Shown piece by piece: positions 1 through 10,000 of a stretch of DNA of 64,000 bases (within the stretch, counting starts at the first letter, position 1; every line of letters begins with the position of its first letter). A program made the position numbers and the translations under genes. This DNA is from Petunia secreta (Eukaryota > Streptophyta > Magnoliopsida > Solanales > Solanaceae). The notes below the pieces were generated by a model. That model was not told the DNA's origin. It ran no database searches and saw only the letters and a program-made list of their open reading frames with translations. The stretch is from contig JARKIP010000023.1 in NCBI GenBank assembly GCA_029990175.1, positions 25,191,501-25,255,500 on the forward strand, given 5' to 3'.

Positions 1-825
1 AACTAGGATGATTACAAGCATCATTCCCTACACTCGATCTATCGATGTTACCTCGTCTTTTGACAATGCCTTTGTTGTACCTGCAAACTATTTATTTTGT
101 CAAATTCCGACATGCCGGGAGCTGATCATCTCATGCTCCCACAAGTAATCTGCCTAATCTTTCATTACAAATTAGGTTGTCATTTTGCATTTCCTTCCAA
201 TTAATACCTACTTTGTCTATTCAAGCATATCTGCGTCAATCGTACGTGTTTTCATGCTCAATCGTGCCCATCTATTTGAATCGTGCGCATTTATAAAACT
301 CACTCCTCAAATATTTCCCAGCTCAGTCAAGGCAATATTGCAGGCGAGATTACTCATCTATCGAGGTTAAGTGGAAATTATGTACATATAAACCCCCTCT
401 TTATGGGTGTATAGCGCGCCATATTTTCATAGCTAGGCTGATTATAAGCCTCTTTTTCCACGGTCGATCTATTGATGTTATCTTATCTTCGCTAGTGCCT
501 TTGCTTTATTCTTCATTTATCTCGCCAAAAGGCAAAGCATACACGAATCTAAACTTTACATACTTGGATAAGTTTAGTCTTTACATCCAAAATCGTGAGC
601 CATAAACATGTCACACAGGCAACATGCCATTCTAGAACTACACACGGCCTGATTCTCGTGAAATCCGAGATATGTAGGCAACTAAAAGACCGGAGTTCGG
701 CCAAAATAACCCCAAAACTCTCTTTTTCCTCTTCGCTTCGTCTGTCTGTCGTGACAAAATTGGTTACTCCATCAACTATCTTTGCCCGAAGATTCTTTCA
801 TCATCCCCGGGCAAAGAAGGGCAGC
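1..825 (+). mobile_element. 3' untranslated end of Tat/Ogre-like element B
   Basis: This stretch is the interior 3' end of a Tat/Ogre-like LTR retrotransposon, ending in a polypurine tract (812-825, CAAAGAAGGGCAGC) directly before the LTR start TGTTGACACCC. It is colinear with 14280-15023 (element C) and with the reverse complement of 58112-59000 (element D). It holds an imperfect direct repeat about 430 bp apart: the block near 1-60 (ctagg.tgatta.aagc...cgatctat.gatgtta) recurs near 430-490. The short open frame at 595-831 runs through the polypurine tract and has counterparts in C and D, but it is best read as a by-product of conserved non-coding sequence. The rest of the element lies left of the window. 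Confidence 0.75.
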
Positions 826-1008
826 TGTTGACACCCAATTTTATCCCTGTTTTTTTTAAAATAAATTGGCTATATTTAATCTAAAGGTGAAATTTGACTC
901 TTTGTACAAAATGTGCATTAGAAAGCATGCAGTTACGTGTGTTATCTCCTATTTATACACTATATATTTAATAGTACTTATATTATGTAATTTGCATCAT
1001 TTAGAATA
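826..1008 (+). repeat. LTR of Tat/Ogre-like element B, left part
   Basis: Begins TGTTGACACCCAATTTT right after a polypurine tract and follows the LTR start of element C at 15024 base for base with moderate divergence. It stops at 1008, where element A begins with TGAAACGG. The last five bases (1004-1008, gaata) are the expected left target duplication of A. The matching right duplication is lost because A's right end was deleted. The LTR resumes at about 9584. Confidence 0.8.
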
Positions 1009-1575
1009 TGAAACGGCCTCCGTCAGTCGTTTCGGAAGTTAGGACTCTGATTGGCGCGCTGATAATTTTAAAATATTCGTAATATCCATTAAGACCTGTC
1101 TGTAAAATTTGAGCTAAATCAGACCTCGTTTGGTAGACATCGGAAGAAGGTTTCATTTTTTATTATCGATAAATGTTAAAAAGAGATTTTCGAGCTCGGT
1201 TTTGGCGAATGAGCTCCGATTCGAAATCCAAAAGCGCCGTTAGGTTTGTACGATTATTTGTGACTTTTGTGAACTTTCAAAAGTGAATTTCGATGTTGTT
1301 CGGCTAGTTTCCGCTAAAATGCTGAAAGTTAAATAATTTGACTTTTTTTCCATTTAAATTCGAATCTTGAGTTTCGGGAGTCTAATTTAAGATCCACTTT
1401 CACGAGTATGTTACATATATTTTGTATAACTTGTATACAAAAGTTGGAATTATTTCGATTATCGTAGGGTACCGTTTTAATTTTTGTCACAAAAAGAAAA
1501 TTAAATAAAAGAAAAGGAGAAAAAGACAAAAAATGAAAAGAAAAGACAAAAAATGGAAAAGAAGGCAAGTCGGTG

Positions 1576-1596
1576 AATGAGCTATATAAGCTCATT
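1576..1596 (+). promoter_or_regulatory. Palindromic TATA box of family-1 LTR (A, 5')
   Basis: ATATA flanked by perfect 8-bp inverted arms AATGAGCT and AGCTCATT. The position within the LTR, about 570 bp from its start and followed by a purine-rich leader, fits the RNA polymerase II promoter of the element. The 3' LTR of A has the same structure at 8016-8036. In element F the arms differ in sequence but pair again. Confidence 0.6.
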
Positions 1597-2142
1597 TGGA
1601 TAGAAACAGACAAGGAAAATGGAGAATGGAAACAGAGAAAAATGAAATGACGCAGTAGAGAAAAAAATGCCAGAAAATGCGAAAAAGGGCCGGAGAAAAG
1701 TAGAATTTTCACTCTGAAACATTCAGGTAATGATCCTAATATATTATTTGAGTTTATTACGTGTGTTTAAATATATTTTAACGGTAAAACTTGGAATATT
1801 ATACATCATTTTAATATATTCAATTAATAGTTTAAAGGGTCAAATGGACCCCGATAATGGAATTGATTATATATTCGTACTCAGTGAGGTATGGGCAACA
1901 TATTAATATAGTTTATTTGGGGTTTGGTTATGTGACCATAAACCCTGTACATAGGCCTGGCCTGCGTATTGCGTATGCAAATAAGGTATCAGGTTCCTAA
2001 CCGGATTGCCCTAAGATGTGAGGAATGAAGCCTTTAGTCTACTTTGATATATTTTTCTGCTTATTGAAGAGAGTGGGATCGTTTTGAAGTGAAACCAAAA
2101 GATAAAGCGGTTGTTGATTAGCAGAGCTAACTTTTGGAAGAG

Positions 2143-2964
2143 GTAAGTGTTTATATCCATTTCTTTGGAGGCACCTGGCCTCGTGGATTTTCTACCACGT
2201 GTTCTTCACGTGTGTAGCTGCCGATAGGCGTACTCCTTACGCCTTAGCTTGGATTTATATTGTATATTATATGTTATGTCCTGTTGTTGGTATTGCATTG
2301 AGGATCTGAGCAGTGTACTATGGCTGTGAGTTGGCATCCACTTCCCGGCTGTCGATGAGAGTCCCACGCCGGTGAAGTGTTATAATTGCATTATATTGAG
2401 GGTAGGAGGATTCCGCCCTCGGAGCAGGAGGATTCCGCTCCATCGCATTATATTGAGGGTAGGAGGATTCCGCCCAGGATGATTCCGCTCCATTGCATCA
2501 TATTGAGGGTAGGAGGATTCCGCTCCATTGCATCATATTGAGGGTAGGAGGATTCCGCCCTCAAAGCAGGAGGATTCCGCTCCATTCATTTAGCACATGT
2601 GACCCTTTGCATCATATTTCATTTTATTTCATTTCATCTCACTTCATTTTATTGCATCTCAATTCATACCATTGTGTAGACTTGCGATACATGACTACTG
2701 TTCTGCTTATATGTGCATTGCTTATTTGTTAATATGTTTCTGGCCCGCATCCTTGGTTGAGTTCATAAGTTTCTTACGTGTTTCCAGTTGTTATCTTGCT
2801 CTGTCTTTTTATAATTTAAATAAAAGAAATTTGGTTTATCTGTTGCTTTTCTCCCTGGCTAGCTATCCTATTCTTTGAGGTGGCTAGTCTGCCCCACTTA
2901 TTGAGTCTTTTTGACTCACCCTTGTTTGTTGTTTGTTTCTTGTCTATCTATTTCGTTTCGGCAG
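2143..2964 (+). other. Candidate intron inside family-1 LTR (A, 5')
   Basis: A strong 5' splice site, AG|GTAAGT at 2143, and an acceptor, a long T-rich tract ending TTTCGGCAG at 2964, enclose 822 bp. Both sites are kept in every family-1 LTR that covers them: 8584-9432, 25450-26368, 44221-45207 and 50761-51754. The candidate intron lies downstream of the TATA box in the leader and contains the G+C-rich minisatellite. Splicing is inferred and no transcript data are available. Confidence 0.5.
2395..2590 (+). repeat. LTR minisatellite (A, 5' LTR)
   Basis: About four degenerate units of roughly 50 bp, each containing TTGAGGGTAGGAGGATTCCG and GGAGGATTCCGCTCC. GGAGC and GCTCC halves pair within each unit, so the array could form small hairpins. 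The open frames seen on both strands here come only from the repeat period. Confidence 0.8.
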
Positions 2965-3356
2965 GTTCGCTCCAGGATTGAGTTCGCCACATTGTGTAGG
3001 AGCGAAGACGACTTCAGCTGTCAGGGTGAGCCAGCTTTTATTCCGGATGACCACCAGTTTATTGGTTATTAATTCAGTTGCATTTTTCTCCCTTCAGGAG
3101 GTATCTATCTTCTTTTGTACTCTTAGATGTCTAGTCTGGATTGCTTTAAACCTAGTATGTTGGGTAGTCAGCTGTAATTTCTTTGGTACAGCTTAGAGGT
3201 ATCAGTATGTTTGTGCTTCTTTTTCTAAGTCTTGTTCCTATTTATGAATTGAATTATATTTATTTTCCTAATTTAATTGGTAAGGGTTCGCCCGACGGGT
3301 CTAGGGGAGGATGTCGGGTGCCCGCACGGCCTAGCCGAATTTCGGGCCGTGTCAGT

Positions 3357-3368
3357 TGGTATCAGAGC
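3357..3368 (+). other. Primer-binding site of element A
   Basis: TGGTATCAGAGC, the standard plant retrotransposon site complementary to the 3' end of initiator methionine tRNA, two bases after the 5' LTR end. Confidence 0.9.
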
Positions 3369-6110
3369 CCGGTTTAGAGTCTATACAGACTAAGACTGTG
3401 TCTAGTAGAGTCTCGCTGATGGGCACGTAGACGTCCGTACTTATCTACGAGGGACTATGATGGCATTTAGGAAGTTTCACTTTCTTCTTTTCTGATCGTG
3501 CGTCGGTTTAGGACTCAAAAATTATTTTCGTTAATTCGTTCGTGGTAATCGTGAACCCTCATGAAACAAATCAGCAAACGGTATGAGTTCAAGACGAAGC
3601 AGTCTGGCCTGGGGTTAGTACTGACGAAGCCCCGAGTGTTTTGATCGTGCTGACGATCTAGTAAAGGAGGTCCCAGTTGTACGAGCTCGTAATGGGCAAG
3701 GGAGTAGGGCCTTGTGGTTCCCTTGGCTCTCTACGATGTTTTTACGAGAATCTTGGCGACGCTGATACCGTAAGAACCTATTATTCGCTGGACAGCCTAT
3801 CAGGTTGCCGCATGTGCAGACGTTCGATCTCAGGAAGCTCCTTTTCCGGTTCTTAATATTGATGTAGTGAATTATGTTCCGGAGACAGCATGTGTTGTGC
3901 CTCTAGTTATTCTGACCGGTTAGTTAGCCCGAGTAATGGCTCGGTCCGAGTGTCCGAAGAGGTTGCATTATTTTACGCGGTTGAACCTTCCGATATTCTT
4001 AAGCAATGCATCAGATAAACCCCGTGAATTTTTTTTTTTAAAAAAATAATGTCAGGGTATTTGTATCCTTCAGGCTCTTGATTATATCAAGCGGTATGGT
4101 GTTGATTATTCTGCTTTCCAGTTTCAGGGGTCTAGCCTTGAATTGGTAGGCCGCTCTCTTATTAACTAACTTTGTTCGATTTTTCTTCTACATTCGTGGA
4201 AAAGTTCATTTCGAGTATAAAGCGAGATAAAGAGTGTCACCGGTTTGAGTGGAATAGACAGGGTAGCCTGTTAGCCTGCTGGTTTCAGAATATGAGATTG
4301 AATTCTATAGAATTGTTGGATATGCATTAGAACTAGTCCATGAGCCTTTTGTGAGATTCAAAGATTTATTGATGACCTTTCTCCTTCCTTAAGATCCCAG
4401 ATGGCTCGAAAAATTGAGGTTGGGACTTTATTTGATGTCTTTGTTGATATTGTTCAAAGGTATTAGGCATACCATAAGTTAGAGCGGGAAGAATTAGAGC
4501 GGGAGAGCAAGAGATCACGTGGCCCTAATAGGTAACCATGGTATAACCTCATTTGAAGGTAAGAGTTCTAATTATTTTGGGAGGTCACCTTCTAGGTTAT
4601 CTCAGCTTGTAGAGCGTGATTATCAGAGTGCGCGGGTAGTTCATCAAGATTAGACTCAGCTTTCTCTTTGTAGATTTCAACAATCTGTCCAGCTCCCATA
4701 TTCAGCAAAAACCTGTTATCATTGTCGTGAGTCTGGCTATCCTTTGAGGAGTTTTCCCTTACTCCGACAAGTAGGCAATCATCCTTTCTTTTGTCATCAG
4801 GCACTTGCATAGTCGCAGGGAATTTCATTTAGATCTTAATCAGCCAGAGAAATGCCACCATCCTGTAGAGGTCGAGAGCATGGTGGCAGTGGTTATTCAG
4901 AAGGTGATTATCAGGGTAGTGGCTCAGCTCAGCTGCAGAGGTAGTTCTATGAACTGCTAGTCTGGCAGGATGCTGAGGCATCCGATGTAGTAGACCCGAG
5001 TATTTCTTCTTCTCTTAAATGTGAGTAAGATTTGATTCTTTCAATCGATCTGGAAATGGTGTGTCTTATCATGTTTCGATGGTTTGGATGTCGTTTCAAT
5101 TAAGAATCGGTTACGGTAGAGGGTGAGTTTCTGATACGATTTATTCCTTGCATTGGTGAGACCCTACTAATTTATCTGGTCTAAATATGAGAAATTTGAC
5201 GGTGAGTGTCACTATTGTCTGTGTGGCATCTTGTCGTGCCACCTTCTATTATTATATCAAATTAGTTTACCTCTGTTCTCGGAAATTCCGTGTTGGTTGG
5301 GTTATGGGATTCTAGTTCATCACCATAAGGGAGCGTCATGGTTTCTTCCGGTGTAAAGTGGTTAGTAAGTAATATTCGATTTATGTATCTCCTCTTGGTT
5401 CAAAACGCTAGAATAGTCATGTTATCCTATGAGCTTATCTGGGTTATAAAAGATTGTCAGAGTTCCTTTTTATTGGGAGATTAAATTGGCAAAGATGTTG
5501 TTCCATAAAGCTCATTTAATGTCTATTTCTTCAATTATGATTTTTGGGTTTGTCTGACTCGGAAGTAGTGTAGCTCTGGGAGCCAAGCAAATAAAAAGAT
5601 GAGCTTCTTGAAGCTCTAATTATTTCTATCCTCGGTCCATTGTCATCTCTTCTTTGTTCGGCACTAGTAAGCTTGGGTAGTTGGTAGCCGCTTGTGATGT
5701 TCCCTGTGTTGAACCAGAGTACGTGTTATTGTAACCGGGTAAGCATATTATTGTTTTGGATATCATTTTATCCGGGTATCCATTCCCATGTATAGTATAG
5801 TGCTGGTTCTGTTTTTGCGGATCATCCAGTTTCAGGGGAACACTGTCGAAATATTTATATAGAAGTACCATCCACCAGGCGGTGGTGTTTACGGCAAAGG
5901 TATGGAGTTGTGAACTTGAGAGTTGCTGTTGTTTGGCAACTCGAAAGGGTAGTTGGTAGCTTAGGTCTGCCTACGTTCAGCTTTTAGCTAAATCTTCTTT
6001 AGTCCAGCAGACTGTGCGAGGATGGTTATTTCTATTCAAATGGTTGCATAAGTTTGTGCTTTAAGTGGAGGAGTCTTCCTCTAAACACTTAATGGTAATA
6101 CTAAATCTCT
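3369..6110 (+). pseudogene. Decayed gag region of element A
   Basis: No long frame survives. In pieces I can read a Ty3-gypsy gag: near 4190-4260 a stretch like the retrotransposon-gag core, near 4400-4535 an EVGTLFDVFVDIVQRY-like helix followed by LEREELERESKR, and near 4700-4800 a zinc-knuckle remnant (CYHCRESGYPLR). The same pieces occur at 46380-46990 in element F, with one longer frame at 46439-46627 reading SEYEIKFYRMAEYALEL. Beyond about 5000 I recognise no protease, reverse transcriptase or RNase H motif on this strand. The lineage is Del/Tekay-like by the gag pattern, which is an inference. Confidence 0.55.
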
Positions 6111-6111
6111 A

Positions 6112-6660
6112 AGGCGTTGATACCACTTTTGCCACGACCCAACCTAGGGCCACGACAGAAACCTACAATGAGTGTCGATCATTGCTAAACCCACTAATAA
6201 TCTATTAATGATAGAGATAAGCTGGCAACCTGATCATATATATGTACCTATCTGCTGAAAGCATAAAGTGTGGAAAGATGACACGACTTTAACTTCCTGG
6301 CAATTAGAACACTGAGCCACAAATTCTGCTATGTCGCACTTCATTCCGTCCCACCAATAAATCTACTTAAGATCATGGTACATCTTAGTCGAACCTGAAT
6401 GAACAGTGTATTTGGAATAAGGTGCCTCTATCATAATTTGTCCACGTAATTCTGCAACATCAGGAACATAAATTCTATCGTTATACATGAGAACACCATC
6501 AGTAGTAACCCTGTATGGTGACTCCAGTTTTCTTCTGGCGATCTGTCTGTATTAAACTACAACTGGATCCTCATACTGACGCTGGTTTCCTTCATGAAAA
6601 TGTAGAGTTAAAGGTCTAGTGCAGCTTATCATCCATCCATCATTGGTATATCTCCTTCAT
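6112..6660 (-). pseudogene. Antisense integrase fragment and LTR-end/PBS scar inside element A
   Basis: Read on the - strand from about 6650 to 6280 this is the zinc-binding N-terminal part of a Ty3-gypsy integrase. It shows VTTDGVLMYNDRIYVPD, then HSGSTKMYHDLK and VAQCSNCQ, that is, the His-His-Cys-Cys ligands in order. Further along the - strand (about 6165-6115) comes a sequence like a gypsy LTR end (gggtcgtggc) followed by TGGTATCA, the start of a primer-binding site. So a rearranged piece of another gypsy element lies backwards in the interior. The homologous piece in element F is at 48300-48840. Stops are present and no function is expected. Confidence 0.65.
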
Positions 6661-7420
6661 ACCTCAACTCTTTGAGAAATTACTCTAGCGTTATAAGTGC
6701 ACATGTAATCAACTTTGTTGCTGGTATTCTGCCTCAGCTCATGGTCCAACTACATGTCTCTTTTATTTTTACTTTTTCAAGTCAATATATTTCCAATTCA
6801 AAGACAATACCCTGAAGTAGATGTTCAGTCTGAATATCATTCCTGGTCTGCATCATACTATCCAGTAGTATTTGTATGATCCTTATCCTTTTATGATAGA
6901 CCATGTTCAGATGAACCTTTGACATATATTAGGATATGAGTAACTACATTCCCACAAGGAGCTTGCGGAACAACACTAAAATCAACTGAGATGTTGCATA
7001 GTGCATTCGTAAAAATAATATAGCTTGCATCAAATCTTCTATAGTGACTAGTGATAAGGTACTTCAAAAGTTCCCTCTATTGCATCAAGCGTGAATTAAT
7101 TCTTAGTTTCATCGACCTGTTCTATATCGAAAGGTATATCGAAGAGGTGATTATCGGCTGAATCATGTTAACCCATTCAAAGTTCCGTGTATCTTTATTT
7201 TGAAAAGGTAAAACTCCCTTCTCGTGATTGAGGAAGGATCAGCTTAGTCAGAATAAGCTGTGCAATGGTATTATCATATTATCCATATATTTTTATTCCA
7301 AAGGTACGATATGTGTGTTATGATTTTGAACTTATAATAAGAAGATAATGCCCATGGAGCAGTTTATGAAGGTCATGCAAGTTCTTTTCTTATAAGCGTG
7401 AATCTTGCTTTAGACTTAGG
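6661..7420. other. Interior of element A without recognisable coding
   Basis: AT-rich sequence colinear with 48841-49592 of element F. I see no open frame longer than background and no known motif. It ends in a short segment common before gypsy polypurine tracts (tttagacttaggctcgttcgag). Confidence 0.6.
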
Positions 7421-7440
7421 CTCGTTCGAGGACGAACGAG
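7421..7440 (+). other. Perfect hairpin before the polypurine tract (A)
   Basis: CTCGTTCG-AGGA-CGAACGAG: an 8-bp stem with a 4-base loop, directly upstream of the polypurine tract. It is identical in element F at 49593-49612. Confidence 0.8.
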
Positions 7441-7458
7441 AGTTTAAGTGGAGGAGAA
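7441..7458 (+). other. Polypurine tract of element A
   Basis: AGTTTAAGTGGAGGAGAA immediately before the 3' LTR start TGAAACGG. It is the expected plus-strand priming site. Confidence 0.8.
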
Positions 7459-9583
7459 TGAAACGGCCTCCGTCAGTCGTTTCGGAAGTTAGGACTCCGA
7501 TTGGGGCGCCGATAATTTTAAAATATTCGTAATATCCATTAGGACCTGTCTGTAAAATTTGAGCTAAATCAGACCTCGTTTGGTAGGCATCGGAAGTTTT
7601 TATTATCGATAAATGTTAAAAAGAGATTTTCGAGCTCGGTTTTGGCGAATGAGCTCCGATTCGAAATCCGAAAGCGCAGTTAGGTTCGTACGATTATTTG
7701 TGACTTTTGTGAACTTTCAAAAGTGAATTTCGATGTTGTTCGGCTAGTTTCCGCTAAAATGCTGAAAGTTAAATAATTTGACTTTTTTTCCATTTAAATT
7801 CGAATCATGAGTTTCAGGAGTCCAATTTAAGATCCGCCTTCACGAGTATGTTACATATATTTTGTATAACTTGTATGAAAAAGTTGGAATTATTTCAATT
7901 ATCGTAGGGTACCATTTTAATTTTTGTCACGAAAAGAAAATAAAATAAAAGAAAAAGAGAAAAAGACAAAAAATGAAAAGAAAAGACAAAAAATGGAAAA
8001 GAAGGCAAGTCGGTGAATGAGCTATATAAGCTCATTTGGATAGAAACAGACGAGGAAAATGGAGAATGGAAACAGAGAAAAATGAAATTACACAGTAGAG
8101 AAAAAAATGCCAGAAAATGCGAAAAAGGGCCGGAGAAAAGTAGAATTTTTCACTCTGAAACATTCAGGTAATGATCCTAATATATTATTTGAGTTTATTA
8201 CGTGTGTTTAAATTTATTTTAACGGTAAAACTTGGAATATTATACATCATTTTAATATGTTCAATTAATAGTTTAAAGGGTCAAATGGACCCCAATAATG
8301 GAATTGATTATATATTCGTACTCAGTGAGTTATGGGCAACATATTAATATAATTTATTTGGGGTTTGGTTATGTGACCATAAACCCTGTACATAGGCCTG
8401 GCCTGCGTATTGCGTATGCAAATAAGGTATCAGGTTCCTAACAGGATTGCCCTAAGATGTGAGGAATGAAGCCTTTAGTCTACTTTGATATATTTTTCTG
8501 CTTATTGAAGAGAGTGGGATCGTTTTGAAATGAAACCAAAAGATAAAGCGGTTGTTGATTAGCAGAGCTAACTTTTGGAAGAGGTAAGTGTTTATATCCA
8601 TTTCTTTGGAGGCACCTGGCCTCGTGGATTTTCTACCACGTGTTCTTCACGTGTGTAGCTGCCGATAGGCATACTCCTTACGCCTTAGCTTGGATTTATA
8701 TTGTATATTATATGTTATGTCCTGTTGTTGGTATTGCATTGAGGATCTGAGCATTGTACTATGGGTGTGAGTTGGCATCCACTTCCCGGCTGTCGATGAG
8801 AGTCCCGCGCCGGTGAAGGGTTATCATTGCATTATATTGAGGGTAGGAGGATTCCGCCCTCGGAGCAGGAGGATTCCGCTCCATTACATTATATTGAGGG
8901 TAGGAGGATTCCGCCCTCGGAGCAGGAGGATTCCGCTCCATTGCATCATATTGAGGGTAGGAGGATTCCGCCCTCGGAGCAGGAGAATTCCGCTCCATTT
9001 CATCATATTGAGGGTAGGAGATTCCGCCCTCGGAGCAGGAGGATTCCGCTCCATTCATTTAGCACATGTGACCCTTTGCATCATATTTCATTTTATTTCA
9101 TTTCATCTCACATCATTTTATTGCATCTTAATTCATACCATTGTGTAGACTTGCGATACATGATTACTGTTATGCTTATATGTGCATTGCTTATTTGTTA
9201 ATATGTTTCTGGCCCGCATCCTTGGTTGAGTTCATATGTTTCTTACGTGTTTCCGGTTGTTATCTGGCTCTGTCTTTTATAATTTAAATAAAAGGAATTT
9301 GGTTTATCTGTTTCTTTTCTCCCTGGCTAGCTATCCTATTCTTTGAGGTGGCTAGTCTATCCCATTTATTGAGTCCTTTTGACTCACCCTTGTTTGTTGT
9401 TTGTTTCTTGTCTATCTATTTCGTTTTGGCAGGTTCGCTCCAGGATTGAGTTCGCCGCGTTGTTCAGGAGCGAAGACGACTTCAGCTGTCAGGGTGAGCC
9501 AGCGTTATTCCGGATGGCCACTAGTTTATTGTTTATTATTTCAGTTGCATTTTGCTCCCTTCAGGAGGTATCTGTCTTCTTTG
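7459..9583 (+). repeat. 3' LTR of family-1 element A, truncated
   Basis: Matches 1009-3130 closely, including the palindromic TATA box (8016-8036), the candidate intron sites (8584 and 9432) and the minisatellite (8834-9055). Homology stops at about 9583 in the segment that reads gtatct.tcttctt, about 225 bp short of the normal CA end. The lost end and the middle of element B's LTR are missing together, so one deletion probably removed both. Confidence 0.85.
8834..9055 (+). repeat. LTR minisatellite (A, 3' LTR)
   Basis: Four units of about 54 bp, more regular than in the 5' LTR of the same element. One unit has lost a G (gtaggagattccg). The difference from 2395-2590 shows that array structure changes faster than the rest of the LTR. 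Confidence 0.8.
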
Positions 9584-10000
9584 CAAGGCACATGGAAATA
9601 AAGATTAGGAATGAGAAGAAATGGATATTTATTTGTTATTACTTGCATTTAAATTTACATACTTAGTTTAATATTCAAATATTTTTTATTATCTAGTTAG
9701 TTTAATTATCTGCTCTAGAATCTCAATTATAAAGTCTGGCCGGTAACCATATTTGGTGGAGCTCGAGAGATGCCTAATCCCTTCCTCTCAAGTTAACTTG
9801 AACCTCTTACCTAGAATATCTGGTTCGTAGACTAAGTTTCGTAGTTAATTATAAAATTAGCTAGAAAAAAAATAGGTGCCCTAATACGCCTAGTTAAAAA
9901 TATGTTAGGTAGCGACTCCAACATCTAAACTCAAACGAGTTCACCTAGTCAAATTCGAAACCCGACTCGCCTCGAGTTGAGTCCAAAATCGGGTATGACA
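9584..10000 (+). repeat. LTR of Tat/Ogre-like element B, right part
   Basis: From about 9750 it matches the LTR ends of elements C (17455-17711) and D (54644-54920, - strand). Shared landmarks are GGCCGGTAACCATATTTGG, CCTAATACGCCTAGTTAAAA and ATGTTAGG.GGCGACTCC. It ends GGGTATGACA at 10000. The central 2 kb of this LTR is missing. The right flank is the ORF1 remnant of element C. Confidence 0.75.

Larger units (their letters stand above)
1009..3354 (+). repeat. 5' LTR of family-1 element A
   Basis: A 2346-bp LTR. It is recognised by its repetition at 7459, by the TG start and CA end, and by the primer-binding site that follows after two bases. It contains a palindromic TATA box, a conserved candidate intron and a minisatellite, each listed separately. 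The two LTRs of A differ by only a few per cent as judged by eye, so the insertion is fairly young. Confidence 0.9.
1009..9583 (+). mobile_element. Family-1 LTR retrotransposon A (Ty3/gypsy-type, right end truncated)
   Basis: Element with LTRs at 1009-3354 and 7459-9583 (the second truncated), a primer-binding site matching the 3' end of initiator tRNA-Met at 3357-3368, and a polypurine tract at 7441-7458. The LTRs begin TGAAACGGCC and end GTGTCA. The 4.1-kb interior contains only decayed gag/zinc-knuckle remnants and an antisense integrase fragment, with no open reading frame worth the name. It is therefore probably non-autonomous, moved by proteins of a related gypsy element. It sits inside the LTR of element B. 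Copies of the same family are the solo LTR at 24365-26754, the complete element at 43087-52142 and the start of another at 63559. Confidence 0.9.

Noticed and set aside
595..831. Small frame ending HHPRAKKGSC, with similar frames at 14754-15029 and 58336-58106
   Set aside because: It is conserved only because it overlaps the 3' UTR and polypurine tract of three related elements. The frame shifts between copies and it has no credible start.
8759..9201. Long overlapping frames on both strands with HYIEGRRIPPSEQED-type repeats (also near 44485-44920 and 51025-51460)
   Set aside because: They follow the period of the LTR minisatellite, appear on both strands at once and lie inside a candidate intron. 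They are repeat artefacts.
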